Source of the DNA: an uncultured Selenomonadaceae bacterium
GTDB lineage: Bacteria; Bacillota; Negativicutes; Selenomonadales; Selenomonadaceae
Assembly: GCA_905236285.1 (NCBI GenBank)
Contig: CAJOPN010000019.1
Location: forward strand, 1 to 38,441
DNA length: 38,441 nucleotides
Direction of reading: 5' to 3'
In this document: positions 10,258-17,651 of the stretch, in pieces
Position numbering within the stretch: the first letter of the stretch is position 1
Layout: each line of letters opens with the position of its first letter
The notes under the pieces: model-generated
What the model was told of the DNA's origin: nothing
The model's input: only the letters and a program-made list of their open reading frames with translations
Database searches by the model: none
Position numbers and translations under genes: made by a program

Positions 10258-11307
10258 TTATGTCACCTCAAAAATTTTTTTTAATTGATTTAAATCGGCT
10301 CTCACCATCATTTTTACAAGTTCTTCAAAGTTGACTTTTCTTTTCCAATTTAAAATTTTTTCAGCTTTCGACGGATCTCCCAAGAGAAATTCAACTTCGG
10401 CGGGACGGAAAAATTTAGGATTGACATCAATTAAAAGTTTATCGGTCTTTGAGTCATAACCTTTTTCATTAATTCCTTCGCCACGCCATTTAATTTTAAT
10501 TCCGACTTCATCAAATGCGGCATTTACAAAATCTCTGACTGTATGAGTTTCGTTAGTTGCCAAAACATAATCATCGGGATTATCCTGCTGTAACATTAAA
10601 TACATTCCTTCAACATAATCTCCTGCGAATCCCCAATCACGTTTTGCATTGAGATTGCCGAGAGATAATTTTTCCTGATTGCCTTTGATTATATTTGCAA
10701 CTGCCAAAGAAATTTTTCTTGTAACAAAATCTTCACCGCGTCGAGGTGATTCGTGATTAAACAAAATTCCGTTGCAAGCAAACATTCCATAAGATTCACG
10801 ATAATTTACAGTAATCCAGTAACTGTATAATTTCGCCGCACCATAAGGACTTTTCGGATAAAAAGGAGTTTTTTCGGATTGAGGAGCCGTTGAAGGGATT
10901 CCGCCGAATAATTCTGAAGTGGAGGCTTGATAAAATTTCGTATCGACTTTATTTTGCCTTATTGCCTCAAGAAGTTTAATTGTACTTACTCCCGTTGCTT
11001 CTGCAGTATATTCCGGCACTTTAAATGATACTCCGACATGTGATTGAGCTGCCAAATTATAAACTTCATCAGGTTGAATTTCACGAATTATATTTGATAA
11101 ACTGCATGAATCTGTTACATCTCCGTAATGTAAAAAAAATTTGTCTTTGTATTTTGCATCATCAATTAAATGTTGAATTCTTTCCGTTCCCTTGAAACTG
11201 TGACGACGAACTATTCCGTGAACTTTATAATCTTTCGACAAAAGCAATTCCGACAAATAAGATCCGTCTTGACCGGTGATTCCTGTTATCAATGCAATTT
11301 TTTTCAT
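10258..11307 (-). CDS. gmd: GDP-mannose 4,6-dehydratase
   Basis: [107 protein letters not shown]. Confidence 0.96.
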   Translation of the reverse strand: MKKIALITGITGQDGSYLSELLLSKDYKVHGIVRRHSFKGTERIQHLIDDAKYKDKFFLHYGDVTDSCSLSNIIREIQPDEVYNLAAQSHVGVSFKVPEYTAEATGVSTIKLLEAIRQNKVDTKFYQASTSELFGGIPSTAPQSEKTPFYPKSPYGAAKLYSYWITVNYRESYGMFACNGILFNHESPRRGEDFVTRKISLAVANIIKGNQEKLSLGNLNAKRDWGFAGDYVEGMYLMLQQDNPDDYVLATNETHTVRDFVNAAFDEVGIKIKWRGEGINEKGYDSKTDKLLIDVNPKFFRPAEVEFLLGDPSKAEKILNWKRKVNFEELVKMMVRADLNQLKKIFEVT

Positions 11308-11358
11308 TAAAAACCTCCGAAAAATTTTTCAAAAATTTTTTTATTAATAAGCAAAATT

Positions 11359-11388
11359 ATTATATCACCTTTGCATTAAAAATATCAA
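11359..11388 (-). promoter_or_regulatory. Putative sigma-A-type promoter for gmd
   Basis: On the minus strand: TTGATA (11388-11383), 18-nt spacer, TATAAT (11364-11359), about 50 bp upstream of the gmd start. Confidence 0.55.
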
Positions 11389-11404
11389 ATTTATTTTCTG
11401 CAAC

Positions 11405-11436
11405 AAAAAAAGACGATTCAAAAAAAATTCGTCTTG
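11405..11436 (-). terminator. Rho-independent terminator downstream of the P-loop/Asp23 gene
   Basis: Minus strand: AAGACGA-ATTTTTTTTGAA-TCGTCTT followed by a T-run; stem arms at 11410-11416 and 11429-11435. Confidence 0.75.
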
Positions 11437-11447
11437 AAAAAATTTTT

Positions 11448-12305
11448 TTAGTGAGCAGTTGCCATCTGATCGACGTAAAGAGCACGAACAATTATATTTA
11501 TTGAATGAACTGCAAGACCTGTACTGAATTCGACGACTTCACGAACCTTTGACTGCGTTTGAGAAATCAGCGTCGGAATATGACTGCCATAATTTAAAAT
11601 AACTTCGCATGAAATTGAAAGTCCCTGATCGTCATCGCCCTGAAAAATATGTTTTATGTTTACGTTTTTAATTTTTTTAACCGATTCTTTTGCCTTAACG
11701 GTTTTTTCAACAATTTTTGTAATCACGCGATCATCAATAATCAATTTACCGTAATAACTGAAAATCGGACGGACGATAGATTTTTCACCGAGTTTGCGGC
11801 GTTTAACTCGCGAATGTTTAAAAAGAGACTGCAGCGGATCAATTAAAAATCCCGAAAAGTGCGGCTTGAGTTCAATCGTCGGAACCGGAATAATATGTTT
11901 TCCTTCTTTAAGCCGATGAAATTGTGCCTCAGCCATTTCGTTTTTGCTTGCAATGTCTTCAATACGAATTATTAATTGAATCGTCGGCAATCCGAGAGTT
12001 TTGGCAATTTTATGAACCATATTTTCCGAAGTGCCGATTATTAAAATTCTGTGCGGATTTGTTTCTTTAATTGCTTTACTGACTTCTTCGGCATGTCCGG
12101 GCAAAATAAAAATTGCACGTCGAACTGCCATAATTTTACTTTTTTCGGTTTTTGCCGATGCTCCCGCAATAATTTTTCCGTCCTCGATCAAAATGCCATC
12201 ATCAATAATAGCATCAGCCTTATGATCTTTTGCAACCTGCAATGCACGATGACTTTTGCCGGTGCCGCTCGGTCCTACCAATGCTATAACATCCAATTTT
12301 GTCAT
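11448..12305 (-). CDS. P-loop ATP-binding N-terminus fused to Asp23/Gls24-like C-terminal domain
   Basis: N-terminal ALVGPSGTGKSHRAL (Walker A). C-terminal VITKIVEKTVKAKESVKKIKNVNIKHIFQGDDDQGLSISCEVILNYGSHIPTLISQTQSKVREVVEFSTGLAVHSINIIVRALYVD resembles the Asp23 family. Confidence 0.75.
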   Translation of the reverse strand: MTKLDVIALVGPSGTGKSHRALQVAKDHKADAIIDDGILIEDGKIIAGASAKTEKSKIMAVRRAIFILPGHAEEVSKAIKETNPHRILIIGTSENMVHKIAKTLGLPTIQLIIRIEDIASKNEMAEAQFHRLKEGKHIIPVPTIELKPHFSGFLIDPLQSLFKHSRVKRRKLGEKSIVRPIFSYYGKLIIDDRVITKIVEKTVKAKESVKKIKNVNIKHIFQGDDDQGLSISCEVILNYGSHIPTLISQTQSKVREVVEFSTGLAVHSINIIVRALYVDQMATAH

Positions 12306-12328
12306 CTCCTCAAAAAAATTTTTTTTAT

Positions 12329-13193
12329 TCAGTAATTTGCCGATGTGTTAAACAAATATTCTTCAAGAATTACGCTTTCGGTTATTGAGCCTGCGATATG
12401 TCCCCAATTTTTCCCAAATAATTTATCAAATTCTGCAATCAATCGGTCAACTTCATAGGATTTAATTACCCCCCCCCCTACTTCTCCAAGAAATACTTTC
12501 CATTCCGTCATAATGAAGTGTCAGACGATCAATTTGTATTCTTAAAACTGCAACTTTTTTATCAACGAAAAATAAATGTCTTCTGATTTCATTATCGTTG
12601 TTCGGCAAATTTATCTCTTCTTTTTGAATTGAAGTTGAATTGAGAATTTGAGCAATCATATTAATAATAAAATTTTCATGTTTGACAAAAATTTCATAAT
12701 CAATTACACCTGTCAAAAATCTGCGAAGCCTGTTGCAAAGTAAAATATATCTGTTGATAACTTCATTCATCAAATTTTGCGGATAATCGGAATATTTTTC
12801 AATAGCATTAACAGGCGACCATTGTCGCATCAGAAATTGAACCGGCACAAAAATATTTTCGTTTTTGCTCAACAAATAACCCAGTCTGTGAGTTCCGCCG
12901 ATTAACCAAATTGTTGGTTGAATTGAAACATCAATTGCAGAAATTTCAGGATTAAATCCCGACGAGTTGATTCGATTTAAAAATCTTATATATTTTTCAT
13001 CGGCAATATTTTTTTCTTCATCAGAAAATTTTTGTTCAGTTTTATCATACTCATTGTTTGCTGTGTGCCAAAATAAATTTTCACCGCGAAAATATCTTTC
13101 GGTGTCTAACATTCTCGTTACTACTATAAATTGAACATAATTAAAACCGAATGCACTCGGCAACATTAAATCACTTGCATGAACAAATTGCAT
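12329..13193 (-). CDS. Phase-variable gene of unknown function (ParB-like 'GGTHRLGYLL' motif), frameshifted at a G10 tract in this sequence
   Basis: Upstream ORF 12462..13193 stops immediately after the tract (..AGT AGG GGG GGG GGT AAT TAA). ORF 12329..12511 supplies the continuing frame (GVIKSYEVDRLIAEFDKLFGKNWGHIAGSITESVILEEYLFNTSANY). Loss of one G, or gain of two, joins them. Confidence 0.72.
12469..12478 (-). repeat. Homopolymeric G10 tract (C10 on + strand), candidate slipped-strand contingency tract
   Basis: Direct count: ...TTAATTA-CCCCCCCCCC-TACTTC... Confidence 0.95.
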
Positions 13194-13223
13194 AAAAAAT
13201 TTCTCCTTACTGACTTCAAAACG

Positions 13224-14360
13224 TTAATTACTGCCATAGAGCAAATAATATAAACGAGCAACAATTTTTTCTGCATCAAAATATTCACGCGCATAATGAT
13301 ATGCGAATACCCCCCCCCCTAGTAACTTATTTGAATCGTTGCAAACTTTTTTAAAAGTATCAGCGAGAGAAGGAATATCATTAAGCGGAACAATTTCACC
13401 ACAGCGACCTTCGGCAGTTGCATCTTCTTCACAACCAAAATCAGTTACAATCATATAACAGCCTGCAAAAAGTGCTTCGGAGGTAACGTTCGGAGTACCT
13501 CCTTCAAATGTTGATGTCAATGTAAAAATTTTTGCCTTACGAAATTCTTCATTTAATTTTGCTTTGTCATCAATTTGTCCGACAAATATCACGCGGTTTT
13601 TTAAATGCGGATTTTTTTCAAAATATTTTTCAATATAATCATTAAATTTTTTGTCAATGCCGCCGACAAGTCTTACCTTCCAATCAGGAATTTCATCACA
13701 GCATTGAGCGAAGGCTTCAAGAAGCATTTGATTATTTTTTTGATCCGTGCCGATTCTTCCGACCGTTAAAATTATATTTTCTTTCTGTTCGAATAAATTA
13801 TCAAAACTTACTTTTGGAAAATTATACCAACCGTTGCGAATACATTCAACAGTCACAGGCCATTTTGAATTTAAAAATCTTTGAGTTTCTCGACCGCTTG
13901 CTCCAACGACATCAATTAATTTTAAAAAATTTTTCCACTCCGGAAATTGAAAATGAATTGAATCCATCCAACCGAGATTTGCATCGGTAGCAAGATAAAT
14001 TTTTCCGTCGGGACGAACTTCTTTATAAAAATTTACTATCGGAATATTATCCTCGCCTGCGCCGTATAAAATCAATAAATCAATTTTTTGAGCACGGCTT
14101 TCAATATATTTAAAACGAGTCTCCAAAGTATCATCAGGCAAATATTCAATCTTCAAGCCTTTAACATAAGTTTGAAGATACGGCATACTTGGAATGGGAT
14201 CATTGTAACCGACCAACACCGAATTAAAATTATGATTTTTGTATAACATATAAGGAATTATTCCGATGTCTTTTAAAAGTCCGATATTGCCCCAGCCGCC
14301 TTTAGGTCGTATGAGATATGCACCGCGTTTTCCGTCTTTCAAATAAATCTCTTCTTTCAA
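13224..14360 (-). CDS. Glycosyltransferase family 4 (GT-B), with a poly-G tract near the 3' end and in frame in this sequence
   Basis: ENIILTVGRIGTDQKNNQMLLEAFAQCCDEIPDWKVRLVGG...VIFVGQIDDKAKLNEEFRKAKIFTLTSTFEGGTPNVTSEALFAGCYMIVTDFG is GT4-like. CTA GGG GGG GGG GTA TTC continues to ...AREYFDAEKIVARLYYLLYGSN*. Confidence 0.92.
   Translation of the reverse strand: MKEEIYLKDGKRGAYLIRPKGGWGNIGLLKDIGIIPYMLYKNHNFNSVLVGYNDPIPSMPYLQTYVKGLKIEYLPDDTLETRFKYIESRAQKIDLLILYGAGEDNIPIVNFYKEVRPDGKIYLATDANLGWMDSIHFQFPEWKNFLKLIDVVGASGRETQRFLNSKWPVTVECIRNGWYNFPKVSFDNLFEQKENIILTVGRIGTDQKNNQMLLEAFAQCCDEIPDWKVRLVGGIDKKFNDYIEKYFEKNPHLKNRVIFVGQIDDKAKLNEEFRKAKIFTLTSTFEGGTPNVTSEALFAGCYMIVTDFGCEEDATAEGRCGEIVPLNDIPSLADTFKKVCNDSNKLLGGGVFAYHYAREYFDAEKIVARLYYLLYGSN
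13310..13319 (-). repeat. Homopolymeric G10 tract within the GT4 gene
   Basis: Direct count: GCGAATA-CCCCCCCCCC-TAGTAAC on the + strand. Confidence 0.95.
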
Positions 14361-14372
14361 AAGTAAAAAAAA

Positions 14373-15395
14373 TCAGAACTCAACAGCAAAATCATCTCGT
14401 GCAGTCATTTCATGCAGGACAAATTTGTATCGTTCCAATATTTTATCATAAAAAACCGATTTAAAATTTTCGTCGTCAGTCAAACGATAATCAATCAATG
14501 CTTCTTTCAATTCATTAAAATATGTTTTTGTATATCTCGAATTTAATTCGGCATAAATTTCATTGAAAATTTTTTCACTCTGCGCTATTGATGAAATGAT
14601 TCCGTCCAAAGTATTTTTGCGTTCATCATCAGCCATAAATTCCAATTTGTAAATAATTTTTGACAACTCTTTTATGCTTCGTACTATTTGATTTTTTTTG
14701 CGATTTAAATTTTCATTGTCGGATTGTGCAAAAATATTTGCTTTTAAATTTGCTCTTAACGTGAACGACATCAAAGAATAATTTTGAGTAACTTTAAATT
14801 CTTTTGAAACCTTAACGAACGGCTGAGGAATTGAATTTGGATGCGCAATAAAAAATATCTTTCCGAAATTTTTTAAAGACAAATAAATTTCACGAGGAAT
14901 ATTTTCCAATGAACCTATATTCACATTGTCGAAAAAAACTGCGTCAAATTTTGAATTCGGCAGATTTAAATCATTGATATTCATCGACATGAAAGAAACA
15001 TGTTGAAATTCTTCTTCGGTTTTATTGTCAGTCAGGCAATATAATTGACTTCTTACGTCGAAAACTTTCAAAATATATGCAAGATGAGAAGTAAATTTGG
15101 AAGGAGTACCGATTTGAAGAAATTTATAAATTTTCGGCTTTTGAGTTAATTCATTAATCACAGACAAAAATGTTATAATACGAAACATTGCCATCGGTGA
15201 TTCGTCATTTATTTCGCGAACAGCTTTACTTATTTCAGCAAGCAAGAAAAAATTTTTTCCGCCGATTTGAAATGGCCTGAAAGAAATTGCGCTGTAATCG
15301 GAAGTAGTAACAAGTAAATTATCCGTTAAAAAATGTTTCACTCCGTCATCTTCCGCAAAAATAAATTTGCCGTTTTCCATGTATACTGCACTCAA
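14373..15395 (-). CDS. Class I SAM-methyltransferase-like protein
   Basis: Rossmann-like succession KIYKFLQIGTPSKFTSHLAYILKVF..QLYCLTDN...FDAVFFDNVNIGSLENIPREIYLSLKNFGKIFFIAHPN. Part of the same gene block; no poly-G tract. Confidence 0.6.
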   Translation of the reverse strand: MSAVYMENGKFIFAEDDGVKHFLTDNLLVTTSDYSAISFRPFQIGGKNFFLLAEISKAVREINDESPMAMFRIITFLSVINELTQKPKIYKFLQIGTPSKFTSHLAYILKVFDVRSQLYCLTDNKTEEEFQHVSFMSMNINDLNLPNSKFDAVFFDNVNIGSLENIPREIYLSLKNFGKIFFIAHPNSIPQPFVKVSKEFKVTQNYSLMSFTLRANLKANIFAQSDNENLNRKKNQIVRSIKELSKIIYKLEFMADDERKNTLDGIISSIAQSEKIFNEIYAELNSRYTKTYFNELKEALIDYRLTDDENFKSVFYDKILERYKFVLHEMTARDDFAVEF

Positions 15396-15401
15396 AAATA
15401 T

Positions 15402-16205
15402 TCACCACTTTAAAAAATTATTTATCGGCTGACATTTTTTCAGCAACGAGACGATCATAATCAAGCTGCAGAAGAGATTGACGAAATACCCCCCCCCCCT
15501 AGTTGCATTACCTGAGAAACAACCGGCAATTAAATTTCTGTCGAGAGGTCTTTTTGAAAAAATATGAATTGCATTCGTGCCAAGATAATCCATTTTAAAA
15601 TGATTCGCCAAAATTGAAAGACTTTTATGTGTATAAAAAGTTATGTGTTGTCCTGTCAACGGCGAAAAGTACCACCAATCAGAAATTTTTTTCACATTAT
15701 CAGGAATAATTTGAGTCGTAAAAATTAAATTATTCGTGCAATTAACAACTTCTCTTAATTCAAGACGAGGATTTTCGACATGTTCAAAAACTTCAAGAGC
15801 AGTAACTACATCAAACGAGTCATCAATTTTTTTCAAATCGACAAAGTAAGGATTAAAAATATCTTTTGAATATTTATCGTAATAAAAAAAATCGTAGCCT
15901 CTGTCTCTCATCATTCGTACCCAAACTCCGTAACCTCCGGCAAAATCCAAAAATTTACCCGGTACACCGTAAGGCAACAAAACATCAATCAATCTTTGAA
16001 ATATCGGAAGAAAATCAATATTTCTTGATATCAGACCAATGTCTAAACTTGAAATACTTTCTGAATATGCTTCATCAAGCCAATATGGCGATTCAGTAAA
16101 AATTGTTCCGCAATCTGTGCAACGATAATATTTTATTTTATGTTTTTGTAAAATTACAGCTTCATCAAAAATTACAGCTTTTTTGTTGCAAATTCTACAT
16201 TTCAT
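15402..16205 (-). CDS. Class I SAM methyltransferase with N-terminal zinc-ribbon-like CxxC...CxxC, carrying a poly-G tract near the 3' end and probably out of frame in this sequence
   Basis: MKCRICNKK...YYRCTDCGTIF; GKFLDFAGGYGVWVRMMRDRGYDFFYYDKY; SFDVVTALEVFEHVENPRLELREV. After the G11 tract the ORF reads YFVNLFCSLIMIVSLLKKCQPINNFLKW*. A 9- or 12-G tract would instead give GVFRQSLLQLDYDRLVAEKMSADK*, ending at 15418. Confidence 0.88.
   Translation of the reverse strand: MKCRICNKKAVIFDEAVILQKHKIKYYRCTDCGTIFTESPYWLDEAYSESISSLDIGLISRNIDFLPIFQRLIDVLLPYGVPGKFLDFAGGYGVWVRMMRDRGYDFFYYDKYSKDIFNPYFVDLKKIDDSFDVVTALEVFEHVENPRLELREVVNCTNNLIFTTQIIPDNVKKISDWWYFSPLTGQHITFYTHKSLSILANHFKMDYLGTNAIHIFSKRPLDRNLIAGCFSGNATRGGGYFVNLFCSLIMIVSLLKKCQPINNFLKW
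15489..15499 (-). repeat. Homopolymeric G11 tract within the methyltransferase gene
   Basis: Direct count: ACGAAATA-CCCCCCCCCCC-TAGTTGC on the + strand. Confidence 0.95.
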
Positions 16206-16223
16206 TTAAATCAAGTCCTTAAA

Positions 16224-17063
16224 TTATAATTCCTTATAAAATTTTTCGGCAAAATTATCTTCAATCGTAAATTCGCCTAAATTTTTTACGTAACGTGAAT
16301 TTGTTCCGTGAAAATCAGATCCGCCGGTTACAAGCAAATTATATTTTTCAGCCAAATTCATATAACGCAAAGTATCTTCGAGATTATGAAAAGGATAAAA
16401 AACTTCAAGCGCGTCAATATTATGATTGCTGCAAATTTCTTCGACCAAATTATCATCACAAATTAATTTCGGATGAGCAAGAGAAACTATGCCGCCTGAG
16501 TTATGAACCAATTCGACAATTTCATCAATTTTTAAAAGATAACGCGGAAAATAAGCAGGTTTTCCTTTCTGGAGTATTTGTTCAAAAGCATCGCGAACGG
16601 TTTTGAAACATTCGTTGCGAACAAGAGCGCGGGCAATATGTGCACGACCGATTGATTTGCTTGTATTTGCGATTTTTAAAACGTCCGCTTCATTAATTTG
16701 AAATCCGAGTTCCTGAAGTTTTTCGACGATATTTGAAAATCGAGTCCAGCGAGCCTCAATCACGTCATTTAATTTATCTTGCAAATCACCGTCATAAATG
16801 TCAATATTGTATCCGACGAGATGAACATCATGCTGAGGATTTTCCGCGCTGAATTCGATACCCGGAATAATTTTGATTCCTTTATTGGGATAAAGTCCGT
16901 TTTCGTAAAGATGAATTATGCCGTCAACAGTATCATGATCCGTGATGGCGATATATTTTAATCCGATCTCTTTAGATGCGTTTACGAGTTCTTCGGCAGA
17001 AAAACTTCCGTCCGAAAAATTCGTGTGCATATGCAAATCACTTGCCATTAAAAACTTCTCCAC
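16224..17063 (-). CDS. PHP-domain phosphoesterase (YciV/TrpH, RNase AM-like)
   Basis: SDLHMHTNFSDGSFSAEELV, AITDHDTVDGI, IIPGIEFSAE, VSLAHPKL, GGSDFHG are PHP-domain motifs. Confidence 0.88.
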   Translation of the reverse strand: MEKFLMASDLHMHTNFSDGSFSAEELVNASKEIGLKYIAITDHDTVDGIIHLYENGLYPNKGIKIIPGIEFSAENPQHDVHLVGYNIDIYDGDLQDKLNDVIEARWTRFSNIVEKLQELGFQINEADVLKIANTSKSIGRAHIARALVRNECFKTVRDAFEQILQKGKPAYFPRYLLKIDEIVELVHNSGGIVSLAHPKLICDDNLVEEICSNHNIDALEVFYPFHNLEDTLRYMNLAEKYNLLVTGGSDFHGTNSRYVKNLGEFTIEDNFAEKFYKEL

Positions 17064-17109
17064 TTTGAAAGTTAAATTATTCTATTGCCAAAAAATTATA
17101 TAAAACAAA

Positions 17110-17153
17110 ATGCGTAATGCGCAGATAAGAAAAATTAACTAAGCATTACGCAT
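17110..17153 (-). terminator. Perfect 11-bp inverted repeat, probable terminator after spoVS
   Basis: ATGCGTAATGC (17110-17120) and GCATTACGCAT (17143-17153) with a 22-nt loop; followed on the minus strand by TTTGTTTTATATAATTTTTT. Confidence 0.5.
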
Positions 17154-17189
17154 CATAAAGAAGGCAGTAAAAAAATTTATTTTTTAAAT

Positions 17190-17450
17190 TCAACGAGGTT
17201 CAACGATCAATCTAATAGCCGTACGTTCGCTACCATCGATTTCAATGTCGGTGAAAGCGGGAATGCAGATTAAATCTACGCCGTGCGGGGCAACGAAACC
17301 GCGTGCAATAGCAACCGCCTTGACCGCTTGGTTCAGCGCACCGGCACCTATCGCCTGCATTTCTGCACTTCCGCTTTCGCGAATTACTCCGGCGAGAGCT
17401 CCGGCGACGGAATTTGGATTTGATTTAGCTGATACCTTTAAAATTTCCAT
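17190..17450 (-). CDS. spoVS: Stage V sporulation protein S
   Basis: 86 aa MEILKVSAKSNPNSVAGALAGVIRESGSAEMQAIGAGALNQAVKAVAIARGFVAPHGVDLICIPAFTDIEIDGSERTAIRLIVEPR; strong GAGGAGG RBS before this ATG. Confidence 0.97.
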   Translation of the reverse strand: MEILKVSAKSNPNSVAGALAGVIRESGSAEMQAIGAGALNQAVKAVAIARGFVAPHGVDLICIPAFTDIEIDGSERTAIRLIVEPR

Positions 17451-17651
17451 ATCTGTTCCTCCTCTCTTTGCTGCATTAAAACGATTGCTGGTTCTCCGGT
17501 TGCTGCGGCTTCTTCTGCGTCTAAGTTTTCCTATTCGTTTATTATTCTGCAATCCTTTTATAAATCCTGCAGAAATAATTTTCAGTTTTCAAAATTTTTT
17601 TAATCATAAACTTTTTATTAATTTATAAATTTTTTTTAAACTTTTTTTGAA

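Noticed and set aside
8955-11307. Aminotransferase plus gmd as a GDP-perosamine pathway
   Set aside because: The two genes are closely coupled, but the aminotransferase is a class-III type (GABA/alanine-glyoxylate-like), not the DegT/DnrJ/EryC1 type used for perosamine synthesis.
12329-12511. ORF 12329..12511 as an independent 60-aa gene
   Set aside because: Its ATG lies inside the upstream gene, just before the G10 tract, and its frame is what the upstream gene would read with 9 or 12 Gs. It is better explained as the 3' part of a frameshifted gene.
12469-15499. Poly-C tracts as assembly-gap filler or a simple sequencing artefact
   Set aside because: The tracts differ in length (10, 10, 11), lie inside coding genes, are all in one functional block, and one of them is exactly in frame. 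Length miscalling by one base cannot be excluded without reads.
17451-17552. N-terminal extension of SpoVS (MQNNKRIGKLRRRRSRSNRR...)
   Set aside because: The conserved 86-aa SpoVS starts at MEILK with a strong GAGGAGG RBS; the extension is arginine-rich read-through of the leader.
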